Source: a bacterium
Lineage (GTDB): Bacteria > Bacillota > Clostridia > Oscillospirales > Acutalibacteraceae
Direction: 5' to 3'
Length of the DNA stretch: 5,115 nt
Assembly (NCBI GenBank): GCA_020626545.1
Contig: JAHKZS010000047.1
Coordinates: 1-5,115, forward strand
The position numbers and the translations under genes are program-made. This document shows, in pieces, positions 1 to 5,115 of this stretch (position 1 is the first letter of the stretch; each line of letters opens with the position of its first letter). A model generated the notes under the pieces. The model was given only the letters and a program-made list of their open reading frames with translations, made no database searches and was not told where the DNA came from.

Positions 1-3
1 AAA

Positions 4-31
4 ACTGAGAACTAACTACTAAACACTAACA
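4..31. repeat. Degenerate heptad repeat upstream of the first terminator
   Basis: The trinucleotide ACT recurs with exact 7-base spacing at positions 4, 11, 18 and 25, giving units actgaga, actaact, actaaac and actaaca. The run ends at the base of the following terminator stem. The same kind of heptad occurs around the terminator at 4621-4650, so this is unlikely to be chance. No coding function is visible. It may be the edge of a longer repeat cut by the window start. Confidence 0.55.
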
Positions 32-58
32 AGGGGTTGGCGAAAGCCAACCCTTTTT
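31..58 (+). terminator. Intrinsic terminator of an upstream transcription unit
   Basis: An 11-bp stem pairs 31-41 with 46-56, including one G-U pair. It closes a GAAA tetraloop at 42-45, and the 3' side runs into a five-T tract at 54-58. The T tract lies only on the + strand side, so it terminates rightward transcription from a gene outside the window. Confidence 0.9.
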
Positions 59-133
59 CATAGCAAAATATTCACACTCCTTACTTAATTAGTCATTTAT
101 ACTAAAATTTTCTGAATAAATTTGTCATAAAGG

Positions 134-162
134 TTGATTTTTTCGTCCGTTTTGTGTAAAAT
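134..162 (+). promoter_or_regulatory. Sigma-A-type promoter of the regulator gene
   Basis: A -35 box TTGATT (134-139) and a -10 box TAAAAT (157-162) are separated by exactly 17 bases. This fits the housekeeping sigma factor of Firmicutes. The expected transcript starts near 168-170, giving a leader of about 60 bases. The Shine-Dalgarno sequence GTGAGG (215-220) lies 8 bases before the ATG at 229. The AT-rich stretch from 59 to 133 shows nothing else I can support. Confidence 0.7.
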
Positions 163-173
163 GGATATTAAGA

Positions 174-203
174 ATGATTTTGCATTTAACAGTTTTGTAA
201 AAT
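174..203 (+). promoter_or_regulatory. Second promoter-like copy or operator repeat in the leader
   Basis: This stretch repeats the layout of the upstream promoter about 40 bases later. A TGATTTT element (175-181) is followed by GTTTTGTAAAAT (192-203), against TGATTTT (135-141) and GTTTTGTGTAAAAT (149-162) in the first copy. Read as a promoter it would be ATGATT, 18 bases, TAAAAT. It may instead be a repeated binding site for a regulator, possibly the product of the next gene. The sequence cannot decide between these. Confidence 0.3.
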
Positions 204-228
204 TTCGTGAAGAAGTGAGGATTGAATT

Positions 229-1314
229 ATGTCTAACAGATTATTTCAAGGAATTATTCACCAGATGAAAGATACTATCGACAGAACTATCGGCGTTATC
301 GACGAGACGTCTGTCGTTATAGCTTGTTCCGACCTCGGAAAAATCGGCGAGGTTGACGAAAGCGTTAACAGCGAAGCTTTATTATCTCAGGCTCCTTTTG
401 TAGCTAACGGATTTACTTATAAATCTTTCGGCAACAACACAAGAGCCGAGTACGCGGTATTTGTTTCGGGTAATGACGAGAGCGCTCAGAAATACGCCAA
501 GCTCCTCGCGGTATCTCTTACCAATATCAAGCAGTATTACGACGAAAAATACGACCGTTCCAATTTTATTAAGAACGTAATTATGGATAATATCCTCCCC
601 GGAGATATTTACCTTAAAGCCCGCGAGCTTCACTTTAACTCCGACGTTTTGAGAGTTTGCTTACTCATTAAGGTTACTTCCAAAACCGATGTATCGGCTC
701 TCGATATTATCCAGAACCTCTTCCCCGACAAGTCTAAGGACTTCGTTATTAATATTAACGAAACCGAGATTACTCTTGTTAAGGAAATTTCCGAAGCGGC
801 TGACAGCAAGGATTTGGAAAAGCTCGCTTCCTCTATCGTGGATACGCTCTCATCCGAGTTCTACACCCATTCGGTAGTAGGTATCGGTACGGCGGTTACG
901 GGTATTAAGGATTTAGCCCGTTCGTTCAAGGAAGCTCAGGTAGCTTTAGAGGTAGGAAAGGTATTCGACACCGAGCGCAATATTATCAGCTACGATAACC
1001 TCGGTATCGCGCGTCTTATCTATCAGCTCCCGACTACGCTGTGCGATATGTTCTTAAGAGAAGTATTTAAGAGAGGTTCGATAGAAACTCTCGACCAGGA
1101 AACTCTCTTTACTATTCAGAAGTTCTTTGAGAACAACTTAAACGTATCCGAAACCTCGAGAAAGTTATTCGTACACAGAAACACACTCGTGTACAGATTG
1201 GAAAAAATCAAAAAGCTTACAGGTCTTGACCTTCGCGAGTTCGAGGACGCTATCGTATTTAAGGTAGCTTTAATGGTTAAGAAGTACCTCACGGCTAATC
1301 CTGTTAAATATTAA
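229..1314 (+). CDS. CdaR/PucR-like transcriptional regulator
   Basis: This is a 361-residue cytoplasmic DNA-binding regulator. The C-terminus holds a PucR-type helix-turn-helix at about residues 302-330, with the family hallmark VHRNTLVYRLEKIKKLTG (315-332), followed by the usual closing helix. The middle (about 138-255) resembles the degenerate GGDEF-like domain of CdaR proteins, including a GIGTAVTG strand-turn near 218-225 and the following S/EA/AL helix. It has no GGDEF catalytic motif. The first 110 or so residues, with VIDETSVVIACSDLGKIGEV, resemble the sugar-diacid recognition domain of CdaR, but the H-E pair usual after the IG turn is absent (IGEVDES here), so the ligand is probably not a sugar diacid. 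The start is supported by GTGAGG 8 bases upstream and the promoter at 134-162. The target genes are unknown; proximity suggests itself or the ftsEX operon. Family assignment is secure, ligand and targets are not. Confidence 0.85.
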   Translation: MSNRLFQGIIHQMKDTIDRTIGVIDETSVVIACSDLGKIGEVDESVNSEALLSQAPFVANGFTYKSFGNNTRAEYAVFVSGNDESAQKYAKLLAVSLTNIKQYYDEKYDRSNFIKNVIMDNILPGDIYLKARELHFNSDVLRVCLLIKVTSKTDVSALDIIQNLFPDKSKDFVININETEITLVKEISEAADSKDLEKLASSIVDTLSSEFYTHSVVGIGTAVTGIKDLARSFKEAQVALEVGKVFDTERNIISYDNLGIARLIYQLPTTLCDMFLREVFKRGSIETLDQETLFTIQKFFENNLNVSETSRKLFVHRNTLVYRLEKIKKLTGLDLREFEDAIVFKVALMVKKYLTANPVKY

Positions 1315-1331
1315 TTGAATATATAGCTTTT

Positions 1332-1367
1332 AAGTGCTGTCGAGTTTTTGACAGCACTTTGGCTTTT
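1332..1367 (+). terminator. Hairpin between regulator and ftsE, possible partial terminator
   Basis: A perfect 10-bp stem (1332-1341 with 1350-1359) closes an 8-base loop. The 3' flank is TGGCTTTTG, so the U tract is interrupted. It starts 17 bases after the regulator's stop. The broken U tract suggests incomplete termination, allowing some read-through from the regulator promoter into ftsE. I see no convincing separate promoter for ftsE between 1315 and 1385, which favours read-through, although a promoter inside the regulator gene is possible. Confidence 0.6.
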
Positions 1368-1376
1368 GTAAGTATT

Positions 1377-1381
1377 GGTGG
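1377..1381 (+). promoter_or_regulatory. Weak ribosome binding site that fixes the ftsE start
   Basis: GGTGG lies four bases before the ATG at 1386. It is one mismatch from GGAGG and the spacing is short, so translation may be modest. An in-frame TTG at 1359 would add nine residues, but that codon begins at the last base of the hairpin stem and has no Shine-Dalgarno. FtsE proteins normally begin a few residues before the I-x-F-x-x-V-S-K-x-Y strand, as the ATG at 1386 gives. Confidence 0.5.
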
Positions 1382-1385
1382 TTAT

Positions 1386-2534
1386 ATGGAGAAAATAATT
1401 GAGTTTAAGGACGTATCTAAAACCTACGACAGCGAAACTCACGCCTTAAACAATGTAAGTATAGAAATAGAAAAAGGTGAGTTCGTGTTTATCGTAGGCG
1501 CTTCGGGCGCGGGAAAAAGTACATTCCTAAAACTTATTATGCACGAATCAACTCCCTCCGGGGGCACAATTATTGTAAACGGAATGGACGTTACTAAATT
1601 AAAGCGCCGTCAGGTTCCGTATTTAAGACGTAATATGGGAATGGTTTTCCAGGATTTCCGTCTTATAGATAAGATGACGGTTTACGACAATGTGGCGTTC
1701 GCGATGAGAGCTATCGGAGCTCCTCCCGCGGAGATTAAAGAACGTGTACCTCATATTTTAAGTTTAGTCGGCTTATCTCATAAATTAAAAAAACGTCCGA
1801 GCGAGCTTTCGGGCGGAGAGCAACAGCGCGTAAGCTTAGCGAGAGCGCTCGTAAACAATCCCGCTATCATTATAGCCGACGAGCCTACTGGTAATATCGA
1901 CCCCGAAATGAGCTACGAAATTATCGAACTGCTCTCCGAAATAAACGAGCGGGAAGGAACTACTATCCTCGTAGTTACCCACGAGCACGAGCTTGTAAAA
2001 CAGTTCAGCAAAAGAGTTATCGAAATCGAAAAAGGACGTGTGGTTAACGACACCAAAGAGCCCGTGTCCTCTTTAGACGAAATAGAGCTAACCGTCGAAA
2101 CCGACGCTTCGGAAGAATCCGAAAAAACAGCTCCCGAAGAAGTGACAGAGAAAGCCTCCGCCGAAACCGAAGAAACTTCAGAAGAAGCGGAAGAAACCGA
2201 AAAAGAAACTGAAACGGTTGAAGAAGAAACAGCCGGTAAAACGGAGGAACAGCCCGAAGAAATCGAGGAAGCGGAAGAATCCGAAGATACGGAAAAATCG
2301 GAAACTTCCGAACCGGCTGAGGAAGTTGAGGAAGCCGGGGAAACAGGCGAATCCGAAGAAGCGGACGAAATCGAAGAAGCAACAGCCGAGCCCGAAACTT
2401 CCGAGGATATGACCGCCGAGGACATTTTAAACTCGCTCTCCGTAAACAAAAACGCCGAAATCGACGAAGCCTCGGTGGACGAGGTTTTAGCCGAACTTCG
2501 GAGCAATACAGAATCGAAGGGCGGTGAGGACTAA
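1386..2534 (+). CDS. ftsE: Cell division ATP-binding protein FtsE with long acidic C-terminal tail
   Basis: FtsE is the cytoplasmic ABC ATPase that, with FtsX, converts ATP hydrolysis into activation of a peptidoglycan hydrolase outside the membrane. From the ATG at 1386 the protein is 382 residues. The ABC domain (about 1-222) is complete: Walker A GASGAGKST (38-46), Q-loop Q89, signature LSGGEQQR (141-148), Walker B ending D165-E166 followed by PTGNID, and H-loop H199. Typical FtsE proteins stop near 220-230. Here about 155 extra residues follow, rich in Glu, Ser, Thr and Ala and almost certainly disordered, ending in a short region (340-372) with two similar helical motifs, TAEDILNSL (343-351) and SVDEVLAEL (363-371). 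The extension is in frame up to the stop TAA at 2532-2534, whose last A is also the first base of the ftsX ATG, so it is real and not a frameshift artefact. The tail's function is unknown; partner recruitment is a guess. Confidence 0.95.
   Translation: MEKIIEFKDVSKTYDSETHALNNVSIEIEKGEFVFIVGASGAGKSTFLKLIMHESTPSGGTIIVNGMDVTKLKRRQVPYLRRNMGMVFQDFRLIDKMTVYDNVAFAMRAIGAPPAEIKERVPHILSLVGLSHKLKKRPSELSGGEQQRVSLARALVNNPAIIIADEPTGNIDPEMSYEIIELLSEINEREGTTILVVTHEHELVKQFSKRVIEIEKGRVVNDTKEPVSSLDEIELTVETDASEESEKTAPEEVTEKASAETEETSEEAEETEKETETVEEETAGKTEEQPEEIEEAEESEDTEKSETSEPAEEVEEAGETGESEEADEIEEATAEPETSEDMTAEDILNSLSVNKNAEIDEASVDEVLAELRSNTESKGGED
2095..2402 (+). repeat. Low-complexity purine-rich tract encoding the acidic FtsE tail
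   Basis: The coding strand is dominated by GAA, GAG, GAAGAA and tccgaa/accgaa units, encoding runs of Glu interspersed with Ser, Thr, Ala and Pro (about residues 238-339). The pattern is irregular, not a strict tandem array. Such DNA tends to vary in length by slippage. It also opens long false reading frames on the opposite strand (Ser/Arg/Leu-rich), which should not be annotated as genes. Confidence 0.7.
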
Positions 2535-3436
2535 TGCAGTTAAGCGGATTAGGATATTTAGTTAAGGAAGGTTTCCGCAACGTATGGACAAACCGTATTA
2601 TGAGTATCGCGTCGATATGCGTACTTGTATCCTGCTTGGTTCTTACGGGAAGCGCGGTTCTTTTCTCTATGAATGTACAGAATCTTGTCGACACTGTTTC
2701 GGACAATAACGAAACCGTCGTTTATCTTAAAGACGACGTTTCCAAAATCGAAGCGGTATATATAGGCAAGGAAATCGAAAAGGTTAAAAACGTAACAAAA
2801 GCCGATTACTACCCGAAGGACGAGGCTTTTAAGGACTATAAAGAAAAACTAAGCGACGAGGTTTTCGCTTATCTAAAGGACGACAACCCTCTCCCCGACG
2901 CCTACAAGGTTACGATGGGAGATTTATCGAAATACGACGGTACCGTCAAAAAAATCCTCGCGGTTAAGGGCGTTGACTCGGTGCGCAACAGGCGCGATAT
3001 TGCCAAGCGTTTAACCGAGGTCAACAACTTAGTCCAAACTCTCAGCATAGCGATTATGATAGCGCTTACGATAATTTCGCTGTTCATTATCTCGAACACA
3101 ATCCGAGCGACTATGTACAACCGCCGTTTTGAGATAAGTATTATGAAATCGGTCGGAGCGACGGACACGTTCGTAAGAGTGCCGTTCGTAGTCGAGGGAA
3201 TGGCTATCGGACTAATAGCCTCGATAATCTCCTCGGTTATGATTATATTCCTGTACGACGGAATAATTAACATCTGCTCAAACGTAATACCGTTTACCCC
3301 GATACCGATTACAAGCGTAATACTCTACTTCGCGCTAATATTCATAGGCGCGGGAATTGTAATCGGCGCGCTTTCGGGATTTATCTCAATCAGAAAATAT
3401 CTAAAACTTGAAGGAAACGAAATCTTAGGCTTCTAA
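2534..3436 (+). CDS. ftsX: Cell division membrane protein FtsX
   Basis: FtsX is the membrane partner of FtsE; its external domain contacts the hydrolase or hydrolase activator that it switches on. The 300-residue protein has the standard layout: short cytoplasmic N-terminus, membrane helix 1 (about 24-46), extracellular lobe (about 47-169), helix 2 (170-190), a cytoplasmic loop with the family signature RRFEISIMKSVGAT (197-210), helix 3 (219-241) and helix 4 (261-285), then a short basic end. The region after the signature, FVRVPFVVEGMAIG, is also typical. Length matches Gram-positive FtsX. The start ATG shares one base with the ftsE stop, and GAGG lies four bases upstream within ftsE, so translation is probably coupled, as expected for a fixed-stoichiometry complex. 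Helix limits are estimated by eye. Confidence 0.95.
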   Translation: MQLSGLGYLVKEGFRNVWTNRIMSIASICVLVSCLVLTGSAVLFSMNVQNLVDTVSDNNETVVYLKDDVSKIEAVYIGKEIEKVKNVTKADYYPKDEAFKDYKEKLSDEVFAYLKDDNPLPDAYKVTMGDLSKYDGTVKKILAVKGVDSVRNRRDIAKRLTEVNNLVQTLSIAIMIALTIISLFIISNTIRATMYNRRFEISIMKSVGATDTFVRVPFVVEGMAIGLIASIISSVMIIFLYDGIINICSNVIPFTPIPITSVILYFALIFIGAGIVIGALSGFISIRKYLKLEGNEILGF

Positions 3437-3448
3437 AGAAGGAATACT

Positions 3449-4600
3449 ATGCATAAAAAAATAATCTCAGCTTTACTTGTAATATGTCTTTTATGTTCGC
3501 CTCTGCTCTTACCGTCAGCTTCCGCCGATAAAAAGAAATCCAAAACCTACGATAAGAAAATCAGCGAGCTTCAGAAACGTGAAAAAGAGTACGAAGAACA
3601 GCTTAAAAAGACGCGAGCCGATATTCAGGCTAAGGAAAAGTACAGCGCCGCTCTTGTGAGCCAGATAGAAGTGCTCGGTAAACAGATAAAGGAATCTCAC
3701 GCCGAAATCAAGAAGATTAACAAGAGAATTTCGGAAAAACAAAAGGCAATTAAAAAGGCAAAAGCCGATATAGAAACTCAGATTAACGCGCTGAAAAAGC
3801 GTATCCGCGCTATTTATATGGCGGGAGATACAACCTCGCTCGAGATTATACTCGGAGCTAAGGACTTCGGCGATTTTGTAGACAAGCTCGAACTCGTTAA
3901 AACCCTTTCGGACTACGATAGAAAGCTTATAGAGGGCTTAAAGGGCAAGATTAAGAAAATCACCGACGAAAAAAAATCTCTCGAAAAAGAGAGAGAGAAG
4001 CGTGAAAAATCCGAGAAAACCGTTACCGATAAACAGAAGAAACTTTCGAAAACCCTAAAGGAAAACAAAAAGCTTCTTAAAAAACTATACGCCGTTCAGC
4101 AAGGCTACCAAAACCACTCCGACTATGTCCGAGGCGGAACGGGCTCGGGCTCCGGTTCGGCGGGTTCAATCCACATAACGCCCTCCGGCTTCGTATGGCC
4201 TGTGCCGAGATACTATTCTGTAGTATCGCCGTTCGGCGAGGACAGAGGCTATACCCATAAGGGAATAGACATCTCGGGCGGCGGAATTTTAGGCGCGAGA
4301 GTTATCGCCGCGGGCGACGGAAAGGTTATCCAAAGCAACAACTCCTGCATTCATAACTGGGGCAAATCAGGCTCCTGCGGTTGTGGCGGCGGATACGGAA
4401 ACTTCGTACTTATCGACCACGGAAACGGCAAGCAGACGCTCTACGGACATCTTTCCGACGCTGTAGTATCCACAGGCGAAAAGGTTAAAAAGGGACAGAC
4501 TATCGGCTATGTTGGCTCGACAGGCTGGTCTACAGGCGCTCATTTACATTTTGAATGTCGTCTTAACGGAGCGCATTATAACCCGATGTCAGAATTTTAA
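3449..4600 (+). CDS. Secreted coiled-coil M23 (LytM) peptidoglycan endopeptidase, EnvC/PcsB-like
   Basis: This is a 383-residue exported protein expected to cut peptide bridges in the cell wall under FtsEX control. Residues 1-26 form a signal peptide (KK, a Leu/Ile-rich core, cleavage likely after SASA). Residues about 30-218 are a Lys/Glu-rich coiled coil broken by a central segment, RIRAIYMAGDTTSLEIIL and following, as in PcsB, CwlO and EnvC coiled coils. A Gly/Ser linker (about 230-239) leads to an M23 domain (about 245-383). Its zinc ligands are intact: H270 and D274 (HKGID) and H367 of HLHFE, with H334 (YGHL) and H365 as the catalytic-type histidines. It is therefore likely an active enzyme, unlike E. 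coli EnvC, whose LytM domain is degenerate. An insertion at 299-315 carries three cysteines (C300, C310, C312) and H302. GAAGGA ends 5 bases before the ATG, 12 bases after the ftsX stop. Confidence 0.92.
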   Translation: MHKKIISALLVICLLCSPLLLPSASADKKKSKTYDKKISELQKREKEYEEQLKKTRADIQAKEKYSAALVSQIEVLGKQIKESHAEIKKINKRISEKQKAIKKAKADIETQINALKKRIRAIYMAGDTTSLEIILGAKDFGDFVDKLELVKTLSDYDRKLIEGLKGKIKKITDEKKSLEKEREKREKSEKTVTDKQKKLSKTLKENKKLLKKLYAVQQGYQNHSDYVRGGTGSGSGSAGSIHITPSGFVWPVPRYYSVVSPFGEDRGYTHKGIDISGGGILGARVIAAGDGKVIQSNNSCIHNWGKSGSCGCGGGYGNFVLIDHGNGKQTLYGHLSDAVVSTGEKVKKGQTIGYVGSTGWSTGAHLHFECRLNGAHYNPMSEF

Positions 4601-4603
4601 ATC

Positions 4604-4624
4604 AACACTAACTCAACACTAAAC
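4604..4624. repeat. Heptad repeat before the operon terminator
   Basis: Three seven-base units, aacacta, actcaac and actaaac, lie directly between the peptidase stop codon and the terminator stem. They match the ACTNNNN style of the repeat at 4-31. The last unit overlaps the base of the terminator hairpin. Confidence 0.45.
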
Positions 4625-4650
4625 CCCGGTCGTTATCGGCCGGGGTTTTT
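4621..4650 (+). terminator. Intrinsic terminator of the ftsEX-peptidase operon
   Basis: A nine-pair stem with one G-U pair (4624-4632 with 4637-4645) closes a TTAT loop. It is extended by AAA (4621-4623) pairing with the first T residues, and ends in TTTTT (4646-4650). It lies 20 bases after the peptidase stop. The outer flanks ACT (4618-4620) and AGT (4651-4653) could extend pairing further. Confidence 0.93.
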
Positions 4651-4678
4651 AGTTCTCAGTTCTCAGTAGTCAGTAGAC
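4651..4678. repeat. Inverted heptad repeat after the operon terminator
   Basis: Four units, agttctc, agttctc, agtagtc and agtagac, follow without gaps, with AGT at 4651, 4658, 4665 and 4672. Their reverse complement has the ACTNNNN form of the heptads at 4-31 and 4604-4624, so the terminator is flanked by heptads in opposite orientation. The last unit overlaps the left end of the palindromic element that starts at 4673. Confidence 0.6.
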
Positions 4679-4807
4679 ACCTTCCTTAACATAGTAGGGA
4701 ACAGGTTCCACCGTTTTGCTGCCGCAAAAGGAAAATTGCCATTAATGGAAAGTACGCCTCGGAACACCGCAGAGGGTGTTCCCTACGGTGTTAAGGTAAG
4801 TGTCTGC
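4673..4807. repeat. Palindromic intergenic repeat element, copy A (shorter form)
   Basis: The ends form an imperfect inverted repeat: 4673-4692 matches the reverse complement of 4788-4807 at 16 of 20 positions. Inside it, GTAGGGAAC (4694-4702) and GTTCCCTAC (4778-4786) are perfect inverted repeats. Internal hairpins are TTTTGC/GCAAAA (4714-4719 with 4724-4729) and GGAACACC/GGTGTTCC (4761-4768 with 4775-4782). It shares its core with copy B: 4710-4733 matches 4932-4955 at 22 of 24 positions. No protein is encoded, so it is a MITE- or REP-like element, not a complete transposon. Confidence 0.75.
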
Positions 4808-4827
4808 TAAAAACTGATTATCGTTCC

Positions 4828-5020
4828 GCAGTCACCTTGAGATTGTAGGGAACGGTCTCCGTGCCGTTCCGATGCATCTATATTCACGTATTTGCACTGT
4901 CCTTTCGCCAACGGCGAAACGGTAAATATGTACCGTTTTTCTACCGCAAAAGGAAGCCTCACCGATATAAGATAAACTTGCTCGGAACGGCGCGGAGGCC
5001 GTTCCCTACGCTGTTACAGC
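4828..5020. repeat. Palindromic intergenic repeat element, copy B (longer form)
   Basis: GTAGGGAAC (4845-4853) and GTTCCCTAC (5001-5009) bound the unit, as in copy A. Hairpins with perfect stems are GGAACGG/CCGTTCC (4849-4855 with 4864-4870), TTTCGCC/GGCGAAA (4903-4909 with 4913-4919), AAACGGTA/TACCGTTT (4917-4924 with 4931-4938), GGAACGGC/GCCGTTCC (4984-4991 with 4998-5005) and the small palindrome at 5010-5020. The unit has 61 bases (4871-4931) that copy A lacks. The outer limits are approximate because the terminal repeats are less well conserved here. A 68-residue open frame across it looks accidental. Confidence 0.7.
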
Positions 5021-5027
5021 GATATTT

Positions 5028-5115
5028 CCTTGAGATAGTAGGGACACGAGACTTGTATTCCTTTTAAAAGGGGTACGAGCTTATTTTCTCCGCTCAATAT
5101 GACATTACTGATAAC
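5028..5115. repeat. Partial third repeat unit at the window edge
   Basis: CCTTGAGATAGTAGGGA (5028-5044) matches the left end of copy B (4835-4851) at 16 of 17 positions and that of copy A (4684-4700) at 14 of 17. After this the sequence diverges. A 22-base palindrome at 5055-5076 (with two G-U pairs, centred on TTTTAAAA) follows. Bases 5077-5115 show nothing I can name. The right end, if there is one, is outside the window. Confidence 0.45.

Noticed and set aside
71..103. Possible additional promoter (TTCACA and TATACT) before the main one
   Set aside because: The spacing between the boxes is 21 bases, too long for a standard promoter; probably chance in AT-rich sequence.
1315..1343. Possible ftsE promoter with TTGAAT at 1315-1320
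   Set aside because: The position 17 bases downstream reads TGTCGA, which is not a credible -10 box.
1359..1385. N-terminal extension of FtsE from a TTG codon
   Set aside because: The codon begins at the edge of a hairpin stem, lacks a Shine-Dalgarno, and adds residues not expected in FtsE; ATG 1386 fits the family start.
2218..2412. Second + strand frame of 64 codons within ftsE
   Set aside because: Lys/Arg-rich out-of-frame reading of the purine-rich tract, with no independent support.
1913..2706. Long minus-strand open frames (197 and 220 codons) opposite the FtsE tail
   Set aside because: They are Ser-rich or Arg/Leu/Pro-rich mirror images of Glu-rich codons, with no recognisable domain; the + strand gene accounts for the region.
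4861..5067. 68-codon + strand open frame downstream of the operon
   Set aside because: It runs through the hairpins of the palindromic repeat, has no clear Shine-Dalgarno, and its composition does not resemble the genes in the window.
4673..5076. CRISPR array
   Set aside because: The repeats are few, long and palindromic with homologous interiors, not short identical repeats separated by unique spacers, and no cas gene is present.

Overview
The window looks like chromosomal DNA from a low-to-moderate GC Firmicute. A Clostridia member of the Ruminococcus/Oscillospiraceae type is most likely. This rests on the AT-rich sigma-A-like promoter, purine-rich Shine-Dalgarno sites, the ftsE-ftsX-peptidoglycan hydrolase gene order, the CdaR/PucR-type regulator next to it, and short palindromic intergenic repeats. 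The taxonomic placement is inference; no rRNA or other marker is present.

Layout, left to right. Bases 1-58 hold a heptad-periodic repeat and a strong intrinsic terminator that closes whatever unit lies upstream. Bases 59-228 are an AT-rich leader with a good promoter. Four genes follow, all on the + strand: a CdaR/PucR-like regulator (229-1314), ftsE (1386-2534), ftsX (2534-3436) and a secreted coiled-coil M23 peptidase (3449-4600). A hairpin that may be a partial terminator separates the regulator from ftsE. ftsE and ftsX share one base, and the peptidase follows ftsX after 12 bases, so these three are surely one operon. A strong terminator (4621-4650) ends it. Bases 4651-5115 contain no credible gene. 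They hold a cluster of related palindromic repeat units (two complete, one partial at the window edge) next to inverted heptad repeats.

How the genes work together: FtsE (ATPase) and FtsX (four-helix membrane protein with an external lobe) form an ABC-type mechanotransmission complex at sites of wall synthesis. The third gene product has a signal peptide, a long coiled coil resembling PcsB/CwlO/EnvC and a C-terminal LytM/M23 domain with its zinc ligands intact, so it is the natural extracellular partner that FtsX would activate. The upstream regulator may control itself and possibly the operon by read-through; this is not shown by the sequence.

The most unusual points are the roughly 155-residue acidic, probably disordered C-terminal tail of FtsE, which ends in a duplicated short helical motif, and the repeat cluster downstream of the operon. 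I found no defence system, CRISPR array, transposase, tRNA or rRNA, and no clear evidence of a wholly new system.
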